Assembly (NCBI GenBank): GCA_903884945.1
Contig: CAISGR010000145.1
Coordinates: forward strand, 1-59,081
Reading direction: 5' to 3'
DNA: 59,081 nucleotides
DNA from: an uncultured bacterium
GTDB lineage: Bacteria > Pseudomonadota > Alphaproteobacteria > Sphingomonadales > Sphingomonadaceae
Under the pieces are notes generated by a model, which was not told where the DNA came from, did not search any database, and worked only from the letters and a program-made list of their open reading frames with translations. How positions within the stretch are numbered: the first letter of the stretch is position 1; the number at the start of each line of letters is the position of its first letter. Below are positions 34,253 through 43,534 of this stretch, in pieces. The position numbers were made by a program, and so were the translations under genes.

Positions 34253-35119
34253 TCAGGCGTTCGCCCACTCCGTCAGCAGCGTATGGGCGATCGCGTAGGG
34301 CGGCGGCGGCAGGAACGGACCGTCCTCGCCCGCCAGCACCGCGCGGACGACGTCGCGCGGGACCCAGATCGCGTCCTCCAGTTCATGCTTGTCGATCGTG
34401 AGCGCGTCGTGCGTCGCCGTGCCGACACAGGCGATCATCAGCGAGGACGGGAAGGGCCAGGGCTGGCTGGCGATGTAACGCACGTCGGTCACCCGCACCC
34501 CGGCCTCCTCCATGATCTCGCGTGCGACGGCTTCCTCGATCGACTCACCCGGCTCCAGGAACCCGGCGAGCGCCGAATAGCGACCGGGAGGCCAGGCATG
34601 CTGGCGGCCGAGCAGCGCGCGGCCGTCATGCTCGGCGATCATGATCACCACCGGGTCGACGCGCGGGAAGTGCTCGGCATGGCAGTTCGGACAGTTCCGG
34701 CCCCAGCCGGCGCGGAACATTGCGGTATGCGTGCCGCACACCGCGCAATATTGGTGGCGGGTATGCCAGTCGAGCACGCTGCGCGCGCCGGCATAGAGCG
34801 CGGCCTGGCCGGGGGCGAAGCGGTCGAGCAGGCCGAACAGCCGCATCGACCGGCCAGCCGGGGGCTTCATCCCCGGGGTCAGCGCCGCAAAGCACGGCTT
34901 GCCCTCGTCGAGGCCGAGCAGCACCAGTTCGGAGCCGTCCGGCGCATCGGCCAGCGTCGTCCAGACAAGCCTGCCATCGTCGTCCAGTTCAGGCTCGAAC
35001 TGGTCGAGCACGAGCAGGCGGGCGCGCCAGTCGGCCATTGCCGCGGCGAGTGCCTCGGGATTCTGGCGGAGCGAATCGGCGCGGTCGAGCGCGCCGCCGG
35101 TAAAGCCTGGCGCGATCAT
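34253..35119 (-). CDS. nudC: NAD(H) diphosphatase, Nudix family
   Basis: A 288-residue NudC-type enzyme hydrolysing NAD(H) to NMN(H) and AMP, and in other bacteria removing NAD caps from RNA. An N-terminal domain precedes a zinc ribbon (YCAVCG...NCPNC) and the Nudix domain with GFLEPGESIEEAVAREIMEE fitting Gx5Ex7REUxEExGU. The SQPWPFPSSLM stretch is the NADH-specific signature. The ATG at 35119 overlaps the upstream serine-hydrolase stop (ATGA). The chain mutY, serine hydrolase, nudC is joined by overlaps and is probably one transcript. Confidence 0.93.
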   Translation of the reverse strand: MIAPGFTGGALDRADSLRQNPEALAAAMADWRARLLVLDQFEPELDDDGRLVWTTLADAPDGSELVLLGLDEGKPCFAALTPGMKPPAGRSMRLFGLLDRFAPGQAALYAGARSVLDWHTRHQYCAVCGTHTAMFRAGWGRNCPNCHAEHFPRVDPVVIMIAEHDGRALLGRQHAWPPGRYSALAGFLEPGESIEEAVAREIMEEAGVRVTDVRYIASQPWPFPSSLMIACVGTATHDALTIDKHELEDAIWVPRDVVRAVLAGEDGPFLPPPPYAIAHTLLTEWANA

Positions 35120-36450
35120 TGGTAGCGCGCGAAATCGGTCATCAGCGCCGCGACCGCCTGCTCGCGCATCGGCCATTTGTCTCCCGGGAAATAATTGACC
35201 ATCACCGTCCCGCGGGTATGGCGCACCGGATCGACCCACGCGGCGGTGCCCGCAGCGCCGCCCCAGCCATAGGTGCCCTTGGAGGGGCCGCCCGGCTTGT
35301 CCTCGAGATAGACCGACCCGCCCGCACCGAAGCCAAGCTTCGGTCCGGCGGTCGTGCCGCCGGTGGTGGCCGAAACGCCGGTGAAGGTGACGCCCGGCGG
35401 CAGCAGGTTCGACATCATCAGCGCTGCCGTCCCGGCCTTGAGGACGCGGACTCCGTCGAGCGTGCCGCCATTCTGCAACGCATGGAGGAAGCGGTCATAA
35501 TCGCGCGCCGACATCACCAGCCCGGCGCCGCCATAAGGAAAGCTCGGCGGTGAGAGCCACACTGACGTCGCGGCGGGATCCAGCGGCGTGCGGTTCTCGC
35601 CGATGAAGAGATAGTTGGTCGCGAAACGCCCCACTTCGCTGGCGGGGACGGTCCAGTAGCTCGAGGTCATCTTGAGCGGATCGAAGATGCGCTTCTGGAC
35701 GAACCCGTCGAAGCTCATTCCCGAGGCCACTTCGATGACCCGGCCCATCACGTCGAGCCCGATCGAATAGCTCCATTTCGTGCCGGGGTCGGCGATCAGC
35801 GGCGCCGTGGCGACGCGATTCGCGAACTCCTCCAGCGTCGCCGGGCGCAGCGTGCGCATCTTCGGCTCCATCTGCGCGTTGAGCGCGGCCGGATTGAGCC
35901 CGAGTCGCTCATATTCCTTGAGCAGCGGCCCCTTGGTGATGATGTTGTAGCCGAGGCCGGCCGTGTGCGTCAGCAGGTTGCGGACGGTGATCGGGCGCGT
36001 CGCCGGCCGGGTCTCCAGCGTATCGGGATTGAGCTGGACCTTCATGTCCTTGAAGGCGGGGATGAAGTCGCTGACCGGCTCGTCGAGCTTGATCTTGCCC
36101 TCTTCGATCAGGATCATCGCCGCCATGGCGGTGATCGGCTTGGTCATCGAATAGACCCGCCACAGGCTGTCCGGGCCGGCAGGGGCTGCGTCTGGCCCAT
36201 CCGCGATCCTGCCGGCGGAGACGAACACCGTCGGCCGGTCGCCATAGCCGAAGGCGCCGACGATGCCGGGCATCTTGCTGCTGGCGACATAGGAAGCGAA
36301 CAGCGCCTGGGTCGCTGGAAGCGCGGAGGCGATCGCAAGCGTGGACTGCGGCGGTGGTGGCGGAGACTGTGGGGCTGCCTCCATCGCAAGCGCGCCGCCG
36401 CCGAGCAGCGCGATCAGCGCGGTTCCCGAAATCATTCCCCTGTATCGCAT
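35116..36450 (-). CDS. Serine hydrolase of the beta-lactamase (class C/esterase) family
   Basis: A 444-residue exported protein: signal peptide MISGTALIALLGGGALAMEA, a Pro-rich linker, then the penicillin-binding fold. The catalytic SxxK is SMTK (RVYSMTKPITAMAAM), the second motif is probably YSI in KWSYSIGLDV, and GWGGAAGTAAWVDP supplies the third (KTG-like) position in the form seen in EstB-type esterases. The family includes esterases, D-aminopeptidases and transesterases; classical beta-lactamase activity is not implied. ATG at 36450 lies inside the end of mutY (19-base overlap), and the stop overlaps nudC. Confidence 0.86.
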   Translation of the reverse strand: MRYRGMISGTALIALLGGGALAMEAAPQSPPPPPQSTLAIASALPATQALFASYVASSKMPGIVGAFGYGDRPTVFVSAGRIADGPDAAPAGPDSLWRVYSMTKPITAMAAMILIEEGKIKLDEPVSDFIPAFKDMKVQLNPDTLETRPATRPITVRNLLTHTAGLGYNIITKGPLLKEYERLGLNPAALNAQMEPKMRTLRPATLEEFANRVATAPLIADPGTKWSYSIGLDVMGRVIEVASGMSFDGFVQKRIFDPLKMTSSYWTVPASEVGRFATNYLFIGENRTPLDPAATSVWLSPPSFPYGGAGLVMSARDYDRFLHALQNGGTLDGVRVLKAGTAALMMSNLLPPGVTFTGVSATTGGTTAGPKLGFGAGGSVYLEDKPGGPSKGTYGWGGAAGTAAWVDPVRHTRGTVMVNYFPGDKWPMREQAVAALMTDFARYQ

Positions 36451-37487
36451 GCCGCTCTCCTGATTGCCGCTGCCGCCTTGGCGAAGACCGTGGGGAGCCC
36501 CGCCGATTCGATATCGGCTATCGGCCACCACTCGCCGTGGTTCGAATGCTCCCGTGCCTGCCCGACCGCAAGCGCCAGATCGAGCCGGAAGTGCGTGAAA
36601 ACATGCGTGACCCGGTCGCCGAGCAGGTACCAATCGGCCTGGAGCGGCGGGTCGGCGAGGCCGGGCGGCGCCGCCGACCAGGCACCCGTGGGCAGGGCAC
36701 GCATGCCGCCCAGCAGCCCCCTGGGCGGACGGCGCACGAGCAGGACCCGGCCCTCGCGCTCCGCCCAGAAAATCGTCCCGTGCCGCTGCGGTTTTGCCGC
36801 CTTTGCCAGCTTGCGCGGATATTCCTCGGGGTTGCCGCCGGCAGCGGCGCGGCATGAAGCGGCGAGCGGGCAGAGCAGGCAGCGGGGGCTGCGCGGCGTG
36901 CAGACTGCCGATCCAAGGTCCATCATCGCCTGGGCGAAATCGCCGGCGCGCTTGTCGGGGGTGATCGAATCGGTGGCCGTGCGGATCGCCGCCATCGCAC
37001 CGGGCAGGGGTTCGGCAATCGCGAACAGCCGCGCGACGACCCGCGCGACATTGGCGTCGACCACGATGGCGCGCGCACCGAAGGCGATCGCCGCGATCGC
37101 CGCGGCCGTATAGGCCCCGACTCCGGGAAGGGCGCGGAGGCCCTCCTCGGTTTCCGGAAAGCGGCCGCCCGCTGCGACCACGGCGCGGGCGCAGGCGATC
37201 AGGTTGCGGGCGCGCGCATAATAGCCGAGTCCGGCCCAGGCCGACATGAGCGCGGCATCGTCGGCACGTGCGAGCGACTCGACATCGGGCCAGCGTGCGA
37301 CGAATTCCTGGAAGCGCGGCCGCACCGTCGCGACGGTCGTCTGCTGGAGCATGATCTCCGAAAGCCACACGCGATACGGGTCCGGGGCAGCGTCGCCGGG
37401 CGCGCTGCGCCATGGCAGGTCGCGGGCATTGCGATCGTACCAGGCGAGCAGGGCGGTGGCGACATCGGATGGGAGCTTGGCGGGCAC
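36432..37487 (-). CDS. mutY: A/G-specific adenine DNA glycosylase
   Basis: A 351-residue enzyme removing adenine opposite 8-oxoguanine. The helix-hairpin-helix glycosylase domain shows WLSEIMLQQTTVATVRPRF, GLGYYARARNL and LPGVGAYTAAAIAAIAFG with the catalytic Asp shortly after (VVDANVARV). The 4Fe-4S cluster ligands fit C-x6-C-x2-C-x5-C (CTPRSPRCLLCPLAASC). The C-terminal MutT-like domain for 8-oxoG recognition follows. The start is a GTG at 37487. It is divergent from the DUF721 gene and first in the mutY-hydrolase-nudC unit. Confidence 0.94.
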   Translation of the reverse strand: MPAKLPSDVATALLAWYDRNARDLPWRSAPGDAAPDPYRVWLSEIMLQQTTVATVRPRFQEFVARWPDVESLARADDAALMSAWAGLGYYARARNLIACARAVVAAGGRFPETEEGLRALPGVGAYTAAAIAAIAFGARAIVVDANVARVVARLFAIAEPLPGAMAAIRTATDSITPDKRAGDFAQAMMDLGSAVCTPRSPRCLLCPLAASCRAAAGGNPEEYPRKLAKAAKPQRHGTIFWAEREGRVLLVRRPPRGLLGGMRALPTGAWSAAPPGLADPPLQADWYLLGDRVTHVFTHFRLDLALAVGQAREHSNHGEWWPIADIESAGLPTVFAKAAAAIRRAACDTGE

Positions 37488-37513
37488 GGCATCGCTATGG
37501 CATGGACGGGATA

Positions 37514-38050
37514 ATGAGCAAGCGCGTCCCTGTTCCTAAGCCGGAAGCGAAGGCGGAAAAGCCCCGCGGTGGTCGCGCGCGCGCCGTTTCGGAACTGCTG
37601 CCCGATATCGGGCGCGCGGCGTTCCGCAAGTTCGGCTTCGTCCAGAGCGCCGTGGTCACGCGCTGGCCGGAAATCGTCGGCAGCCGCTATGCCGGCGTCT
37701 CGGCCCCCGAATCGATCAAGTTCCCGCACGGAGAGCGTACCGACGGCACGCTCAACCTGGTCGTGCGCGGCGCGCATGCGACGATGATGCAGCATATCGC
37801 GCCCGAGATCATCGAGCGGGTGAACCGCTTCTTCGGCTATGGCGCAATCGCACGGGTGCAGATCCGCCAAGGCGACGTGCCGGCACCGCGCGTGCGTCAG
37901 GCGCCGCCTTCGTTGAAGCCGGTGCCGGTCGAACTCGGCGCGAGCCTGCGTACCATCGCCGATCCGGAACTGAAGGCAGTGCTCGAGGCGCTGGCGGCGG
38001 GCGTCGCCGCGACGCGCGGCGCGCCATTGGTGGGGCAGCCCGAGGAATGA
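37514..38050 (+). CDS. DUF721/DciA-like protein
   Basis: A 178-residue protein with a basic, disordered N-terminus followed by the DUF721 core (about 30-120): ALRKFGF-type helix here read as RAAFRKFGFVQSAVVTRWPE, the diagnostic WPEIVG, then LNLVVRGAHATMMQHIAPEI. DUF721 proteins are the DciA group, the replicative helicase (DnaB) loaders of bacteria lacking DnaC. The C-terminus is less conserved. ATG at 37514 follows GACGGGATA; earlier in-frame ATGs lie upstream in mutY's control region. The gene overlaps or abuts the first DsbA gene, the standard mutY-DUF721-dsbA-smc order. Confidence 0.82.
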   Translation: MSKRVPVPKPEAKAEKPRGGRARAVSELLPDIGRAAFRKFGFVQSAVVTRWPEIVGSRYAGVSAPESIKFPHGERTDGTLNLVVRGAHATMMQHIAPEIIERVNRFFGYGAIARVQIRQGDVPAPRVRQAPPSLKPVPVELGASLRTIADPELKAVLEALAAGVAATRGAPLVGQPEE

Positions 38051-38061
38051 CGAGCGGAGGA

Positions 38062-38766
38062 ATGATGCGTTACCTGCTGGGCCTGCTTGCCGTGCTTGGG
38101 GTGAGTCTTTCGGTCGGCGCCTCGTCCGCTGCGCCCGACTGGTCGACGACGGTCGGCAAGACGGTCAGTGGCAATTATGTGATCGGCAATCCCAATGCGA
38201 AGGTGAAGCTGGTCGAATATGTCAGCTATACCTGCCCGCATTGCGGCGAGTTCCTCAAGGAATCCGGGCCCGTCCTGCGGGGACAGATGGTCCGGTCGGG
38301 ATCGACCCGCATCGAGGTGCGCGGTGCGATTCGCGAGAAGCTCGATCAGACCGCGCAAATGCTCGCGCGCTGCTCCGGGCCGAAGGGCTTTGCCGGGACC
38401 ACGGACGCGATGTTCGCGCAGCAGGAAGCCTGGGTGAACCGGGGCTATGGCTATCTCCAGTTCAACGAGAGCCGGATCAAGCTCTATCCCGAGGCAAGCA
38501 AGATGCGGGCGCTCGCCGACGCTTCCGGCCTTGCCGATCTGGTGAAGGCAAGGGGCATGACGGATGCCGCGATCAACGCGTGCTTCGCGAACCAGGCCGA
38601 GCTGGCGACGCTGGCCGTGAACAGCGATCATGCCTGGGCCGCGATGAATGCCGCTACCGCGCCCGAGCCGGGCGGTACCCCGACGTTCGAGGTGAACGGC
38701 AAACTCTATGCGCAGATCGACTGGAAGGGTCTCGAAAAGATCCTTCGCGCGGCCGGCGCCAAATGA
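38062..38766 (+). CDS. DsbA-family thiol oxidoreductase
   Basis: A 234-residue periplasmic thioredoxin-fold protein with signal peptide MMRYLLGLLAVLGVSLSVGA. The active site is C58-P-H-C61 (SYTCPHCGEF), the DsbA type, and a cis-Pro loop (GGTPTFEVNG) is near the end. Three starts compete: ATG at 38047 (overlapping the DUF721 stop), 38062 and 38065; GGAGG at 38056-38060 favours the later pair. It is probably the first of two tandem oxidoreductases transcribed from DUF721 towards smc. It should form or shuffle disulfides in exported proteins. Confidence 0.85.
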   Translation: MMRYLLGLLAVLGVSLSVGASSAAPDWSTTVGKTVSGNYVIGNPNAKVKLVEYVSYTCPHCGEFLKESGPVLRGQMVRSGSTRIEVRGAIREKLDQTAQMLARCSGPKGFAGTTDAMFAQQEAWVNRGYGYLQFNESRIKLYPEASKMRALADASGLADLVKARGMTDAAINACFANQAELATLAVNSDHAWAAMNAATAPEPGGTPTFEVNGKLYAQIDWKGLEKILRAAGAK

Positions 38767-38793
38767 CATGAACTCGACGTGGAGAAGCCTGAC

Positions 38794-39540
38794 ATGAAAT
38801 TCCGTATCGCCTGCGCCATCCTGCCGGCCCTGCTCGTCGCCGCGTGCGGCAAGGGCGGCACCGACGCCAATAGCAGCGCGCCGGCCGCGGCGCCGGTCGC
38901 AGCCGTCGCGGCGCCGGCCGGGCAGAACTGGGTCGACACCGTCGTGAAGACGCCCGAAGGCGGCTTTCGCATGGGCAATCCCAATGCGCCGGTGAAGTTG
39001 ATCGAATATGGGTCACGCGCCTGCCCCTATTGCGCGAAGTTTGACGCCGAAGGCGTGCCGCCGCTCAAGGCCGGGGCGATCGCCCAGGGCAAGCTCAGCT
39101 ACGAGTTCCGGGAATATCCGGTGCACGGCGCGCTCGATATCGCGCCGATCCTGCTCGGCCAGTGCGTCGATACCGGGGCCTTTTTCCCGCTGCTCGACCA
39201 GATGATGGCCGCCCAGCCGCAGCTGCTCGTCAATGAGCAGAAGGCGAGCCAGGAAGTCCAGGCGATGGGCAATGTGTCGCCGGCGCAGGTCGCCACCGCC
39301 TACGCCGAGAAGCTCGGCTATATCGATTTCGTGAAGCAGCGCGGCGTCACCGAGGCGAAGGCGCGTGCCTGCCTCAACGACAAGGCGGCCTTCGACACGC
39401 TCGCCAAGCGCAAGGATGCGGCTGACCAGCAGTTCAACATTTCCGGAACGCCGACCTTCATCGTCAACGGCACGGTCGCGGCCAACGTCAATGACTGGGC
39501 GCAACTCCAGCCGGTGCTGAGGGCGGCAGGCGCGCTGTAA
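38794..39540 (+). CDS. DsbA-family lipoprotein thiol oxidoreductase
   Basis: A 248-residue second DsbA-like protein. The N-terminal signal ends in VAAC (lipobox, Cys about 18), so it is likely membrane-anchored, with an Ala/Pro linker before the thioredoxin fold. The active site is C77-P-Y-C80 (RACPYCAKF) and the cis-Pro loop is SGTPTFIVNG. The ATG at 38794 has GGAG nine bases upstream; a GTG at 38779 would spoil the lipoprotein signal. It differs from the first copy in active-site dipeptide and anchoring, suggesting divided roles. It ends 30 bases before smc. Confidence 0.87.
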   Translation: MKFRIACAILPALLVAACGKGGTDANSSAPAAAPVAAVAAPAGQNWVDTVVKTPEGGFRMGNPNAPVKLIEYGSRACPYCAKFDAEGVPPLKAGAIAQGKLSYEFREYPVHGALDIAPILLGQCVDTGAFFPLLDQMMAAQPQLLVNEQKASQEVQAMGNVSPAQVATAYAEKLGYIDFVKQRGVTEAKARACLNDKAAFDTLAKRKDAADQQFNISGTPTFIVNGTVAANVNDWAQLQPVLRAAGAL

Positions 39541-39570
39541 GGGCGCCGGAGCAACAGGGGTAACCGCCGG

Positions 39571-42500
39571 GTGCAGATCAAGCGGCTCAGGCTTACGGGC
39601 TTCAAGAGCTTCGTCGATCCGGCGGATCTGCGCATCGAGCCCGGGCTGACGGGAATCGTCGGCCCGAATGGCTGCGGCAAATCGAACCTGCTCGAGGCGC
39701 TGCGCTGGACGATGGGCGAAACTTCAGCCCGGTCGCTGCGTGGCGCAGGCATGGACGATGTGATCTTCGCCGGCACGTCGACCCGCCCGGCGCGTGATTT
39801 CGCTGAAGTCTCGATGCTGACCGAGATCACCGGCGAGGAGACCGAGATCGTGCGCCGGATCGAGCGCGGCGCGGGATCGGCCTATCGGATCGACGGCCGC
39901 GACGTGCGCGCCAAGGATGTCGCGCTGCTCTTCGCTGACGCGGCGACCGGCGCGCACAGCCCGGCGCTGGTCAGCCAGGGCCGGATCAGCGCGGTGATCG
40001 CCGCCAAGCCGGCCGAGCGCCGCGCGATGCTGGAGGAAGCGGCGGGGATCGCCGGGCTGCATGTGCGGCGCAAGGATGCCGAGCAGAAGCTGCGTGCGAC
40101 CGAAGCCAATCTCACCCGGCTCGACGAAGTGATCGCCGATCAGGATGCGCGCGCCGCCGCGCTGAAGCGCCAGGCGCGCCAGGCCGAGCGCTATCGCCTG
40201 CTTTCCGACCAGATCCGCGTCGCCGAGGCCCGGATGATCTTCGCGCGCTGGCGCGACGCCGCGGCGGCGGCGGATGCGGCCAAGGCCGAGGCGGCGAGCG
40301 CCGAGACGCGTGTCGCGGCCGCCGCCGAGGCGCAGCGCGCGGCGGCGGCCTATCAGAACGAGGCGACCGAGACGCTCGCGGCGGCACGGGCCGCGGCGCA
40401 GGAAGCGCGCGACCGGGCAAGCGATGCCGGCCATCGGCTCGCCGCGTTGCGCACCGAACATGCCGCGACTCTGCGCCGGCTGGCCGACCTTGCCGACAGC
40501 CGGACGCGGCTGACCGAGGACCGGGCGCGCGAAGGCTCGCTCGCCAGCGACGCCGCCGAGGCGATCGCGCGGCTCGCCGAGGAAGCGAAGGCGCTGGAGG
40601 CTCGGATCGCCGAAGCTGCGGCCCGCTCGCCATTGCTGGAGGCAGTGCTGGCCGATGCGGAGCGCGCCGCGCGCGATGCCGAGGTGGCGCTGGCCCAGGC
40701 ACTCGCTGCGCAGGCGAGCGAGGCGGCGGATGCGCGCGTGGCGGAGGCGGCGCTGGCGGCGGCGCGCACCCGCGCCGAACGGAGCGAGCGCGATCTGGCA
40801 CGCGTCACGGCGGAGGCGGGGGCGCTCGGCGATGCCGCGCCGCTGCTCGCCGAGAAGAACAAGGCAGTCGAGGCGCGCGCGCAGGCGCTGCGTCACGCCG
40901 AATCGGCGCGGACCGCGCTGGCCCGGGCGGATGCCAGCGAGCGCGAGGCGATCGGGTCGCGGGACCGGGCGCAATCGGCGCGCGCCGGGTCCCATGCCGA
41001 ACTCAGCGCGCTGGACAGCGAAGCGGCCGCGCTGACCAAGGCGACGCGGCGCGACGGCAAGGATCGTCTGCTTGACCAGCTTCGCGCCGATCCCGGTTAT
41101 GAGCGGGCGCTGGCGGCTGCGCTCGGCGACGACCTCGAGGCGGGGCTCGATGCCAGCGCCCAGCGCTACTGGGCCGGCGCGGCGCCCCTGCCGGGGGATC
41201 CCGCGGCACCTTCCGGCGCCGTTGCGCTCGCGGCGCATGTCTCGGCCCCGGCGGCGCTTGCGCGGCGACTTGCGCAGATCTTCGTCGCGGAGGCGGACGA
41301 TGCGCAGCCGCTCGCGGTCGGCCAGCGCCTGGTGACCATGGCCGGGCTGCTCCGGCGCTGGGACGGCTATGTGGCCAGGTCCGGCGGGGCCGAGGCGGCG
41401 GCGCGGCTCGAGCGGATGAACCGGCTGCGCGCGATCGAGGCGGCGCGACCCGCCGCGGTGCGCGCCGTCGATGCCTGCGATGCCGAGCTTGCGCGGATCG
41501 ACGCGGCGATCACCGAGGCGCGACGGGCGGCGGTCGATTCGCGTCGCGTGCTCGAAGGTGCCGAAAGCAATGCCCGCGATGCGGCCAGGGCAGAGGATCG
41601 CGCCACCGCGCAGATCGAACGGATCGAGGCGCAGCGCACCGACCTCGACGCGCGGCGACGGCGGATCGTGGCCGAGCATGAGGAAGCGCAGGGCGAGGTG
41701 CGGCGCGCGGCCGAGGCGAAGGCGGCGCTTCCCGATGGCAGTGCGACGCGGGAACGGGTGTCGGTGTTGTCGTCCGAAGCGGAGGCGAAGCGCACCACCG
41801 TCGCCACCGCGCGCGCCGATCGCGCCGCGCTGGATCGCGCGATCGGCCAGGATCGCGAGCGCCTCGCTGCCAGCACAGCGGAAAGCAAGGGCTGGAAAAA
41901 TCGCGCCGGCGAGGCGGCGCGGCGCATTGCCGAGATGGACAAGCGCGACGCGGATCTGGTGCGCGAGGCCGAGCAGCTGGCGGAGAAGCCGGCGCAACTC
42001 GCTGCCGATATCGCCGCCCTGGAGGGGACGCACGGCGCGGCGCGCGCAGAGGCGGAAACGGCCATGGTCGCCGAGCGCGAGGCCGAAGTGGCATTGCGCG
42101 TGACGGAGAACACGGCCCGCGCGGCGAGCGAGGCGCTGGCCGAAGCGCGCGAGGTGCGCGCGGGCGCCGCGGCGCGAGCCGAGAACCAGGAAACGCGCCG
42201 GGTGGAAATGAACCGCCTGTCCGGCGAACGCTTTCACTGCCCGTCAGTGCTGCTGCCCGAGCGTGTCGGCTTCGAGCCGGACAAGGTCGGCGCGCCGCAG
42301 GACGAATCCGGCGCACATGACAAATTGCTGGTGGATCGCGAGCGGATCGGCCCGGTCAATCTCGTTGCCGAGACCGAGCTGGCGGAGCTCGAGGCCGCCA
42401 GTGTCGGCAATGCTGCCGAGCGCGAGGAACTGGGGCTTGCCGTCAACCGCCTGCGCGGTTCGATCGGCACGCTCAATCGCGAAGGGCGGCAACGTCTGCT

Positions 42501-42972
42501 CGCAGCCTTCGAGGCGGTCGACGGCCATTTCCGCCGGTTGTTTACCACGCTGTTCAACGGGGGACAGGCGCATCTGGAACTGATCGATTCGGATGATCCG
42601 CTAGAGGCCGGGCTCGAGATCATGGCGCAGCCGCCGGGCAAGAAGCTCCAGTCGCTTACCTTGCTGTCGGGCGGCGAGCAGGCGCTGACCGCCGTCGCGC
42701 TGATCTTCGGTCTGTTCCTGACCAATCCGGCGCCGATCTGCGTGCTCGACGAAGTCGATGCGCCGCTCGACGACGCCAATATCGAGCGCTTCTGCGACCT
42801 GCTCGACGCAATGACGCAGGAGACGGCGACGCGCTATCTGATCGTCACGCACAATGCGGTGACGATGAGCCGGATGCATCGCCTGTTCGGCGTGACGATG
42901 GTCGAACAGGGCGTCAGCCGTCTCGTGTCGGTCGACCTTGGCGGCGCCGAATCGCTGCTGGCAGCCGCCTGA
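39571..42972 (+). CDS. smc: Chromosome segregation ATPase SMC
   Basis: A 1133-residue condensin subunit. The N-terminal head has Walker A GPNGCGKSN (about 32-40); two very long Ala/Arg/Glu-rich coiled coils (about 165-480 and 620-900) flank a hinge near 480-620; the C-terminal head has the signature LLSGGEQALTAVAL and Walker B ICVLDEVDAPLDD followed by the D-loop. The protein dimerises at the hinge and, with ScpAB (not in the window), compacts and segregates the chromosome. The start is a GTG at 39571 giving the canonical QIKRLRLTGFKSF opening. The coiled-coil region explains long spurious antisense frames. Confidence 0.96.
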   Translation: MQIKRLRLTGFKSFVDPADLRIEPGLTGIVGPNGCGKSNLLEALRWTMGETSARSLRGAGMDDVIFAGTSTRPARDFAEVSMLTEITGEETEIVRRIERGAGSAYRIDGRDVRAKDVALLFADAATGAHSPALVSQGRISAVIAAKPAERRAMLEEAAGIAGLHVRRKDAEQKLRATEANLTRLDEVIADQDARAAALKRQARQAERYRLLSDQIRVAEARMIFARWRDAAAAADAAKAEAASAETRVAAAAEAQRAAAAYQNEATETLAAARAAAQEARDRASDAGHRLAALRTEHAATLRRLADLADSRTRLTEDRAREGSLASDAAEAIARLAEEAKALEARIAEAAARSPLLEAVLADAERAARDAEVALAQALAAQASEAADARVAEAALAAARTRAERSERDLARVTAEAGALGDAAPLLAEKNKAVEARAQALRHAESARTALARADASEREAIGSRDRAQSARAGSHAELSALDSEAAALTKATRRDGKDRLLDQLRADPGYERALAAALGDDLEAGLDASAQRYWAGAAPLPGDPAAPSGAVALAAHVSAPAALARRLAQIFVAEADDAQPLAVGQRLVTMAGLLRRWDGYVARSGGAEAAARLERMNRLRAIEAARPAAVRAVDACDAELARIDAAITEARRAAVDSRRVLEGAESNARDAARAEDRATAQIERIEAQRTDLDARRRRIVAEHEEAQGEVRRAAEAKAALPDGSATRERVSVLSSEAEAKRTTVATARADRAALDRAIGQDRERLAASTAESKGWKNRAGEAARRIAEMDKRDADLVREAEQLAEKPAQLAADIAALEGTHGAARAEAETAMVAEREAEVALRVTENTARAASEALAEAREVRAGAAARAENQETRRVEMNRLSGERFHCPSVLLPERVGFEPDKVGAPQDESGAHDKLLVDRERIGPVNLVAETELAELEAASVGNAAEREELGLAVNRLRGSIGTLNREGRQRLLAAFEAVDGHFRRLFTTLFNGGQAHLELIDSDDPLEAGLEIMAQPPGKKLQSLTLLSGGEQALTAVALIFGLFLTNPAPICVLDEVDAPLDDANIERFCDLLDAMTQETATRYLIVTHNAVTMSRMHRLFGVTMVEQGVSRLVSVDLGGAESLLAAA

Positions 42973-42982
42973 TCTGCAGTCG

Positions 42983-43486
42983 TCAGGGCCTGGCGGCGAG
43001 TGCCGAGCCGACCCGGTCGAGCGGCGCCGACAGCCGTTCGCCGACCTGTTGCGCGATAAGCAGCGCGGCGCAGGCCAGCACGATGCCGAGTGTCACGAAC
43101 TGGAAGCGCGACGAGTCCCGGCGACTGTCCGCGAGGCGATCGGCCGACCGGCGCTCGACGAGGACGGGCCGGCTGCCCCCGCCGCTATGGCCGACCTTGC
43201 CGATCGACCGGGGGAGCTCGCGGGCCGCGACCGCGACGAAGCCGTCGATGTCGATCGGATCCTGCAGGCGCACACCCATTAATTGATCTGCGGCCCACAC
43301 GATCCGGGCCACGATCGTGAAGGGGGCGCGGCGGATTTCGATATAGGCACCGGGCGTTACCGGTATATCGGCTGCAAGCAGCAGGCCGCGCCGGGAAACG
43401 TTGCGGACGACGACATCGGACCAGCCATGGTCCGACCGCATCCGAGCCCTGATCAGCACCTGTCGCCGTTGTTCGCGTTCCCGCAC
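42983..43486 (-). CDS. PilZ-domain protein with C-terminal membrane helix
   Basis: About 167 residues from the GTG at 43486, which has a strong GAGGGGG ribosome site; an ATG at 43534 would add 16 residues without one. The N-terminal REREQRRQ with RVVVRNVSRRG-type core (here DVVVRNVSRRGLLLAA) fits a PilZ c-di-GMP-binding domain: the RxxxR is near QRRQVLIR and the D/NxSxxG is NVSRRG. A single hydrophobic helix at the C-terminus (FVTLGIVLACAALLIAQQ) would anchor it with the PilZ domain in the cytoplasm. It is convergent with smc. The effector target is unknown. Confidence 0.72.
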   Translation of the reverse strand: MREREQRRQVLIRARMRSDHGWSDVVVRNVSRRGLLLAADIPVTPGAYIEIRRAPFTIVARIVWAADQLMGVRLQDPIDIDGFVAVAARELPRSIGKVGHSGGGSRPVLVERRSADRLADSRRDSSRFQFVTLGIVLACAALLIAQQVGERLSAPLDRVGSALAARP

Positions 43487-43534
43487 GTCCGCCCCCTCGC
43501 AGGAGAGCCGCCAACCGATGGGGATCCTGACCAT

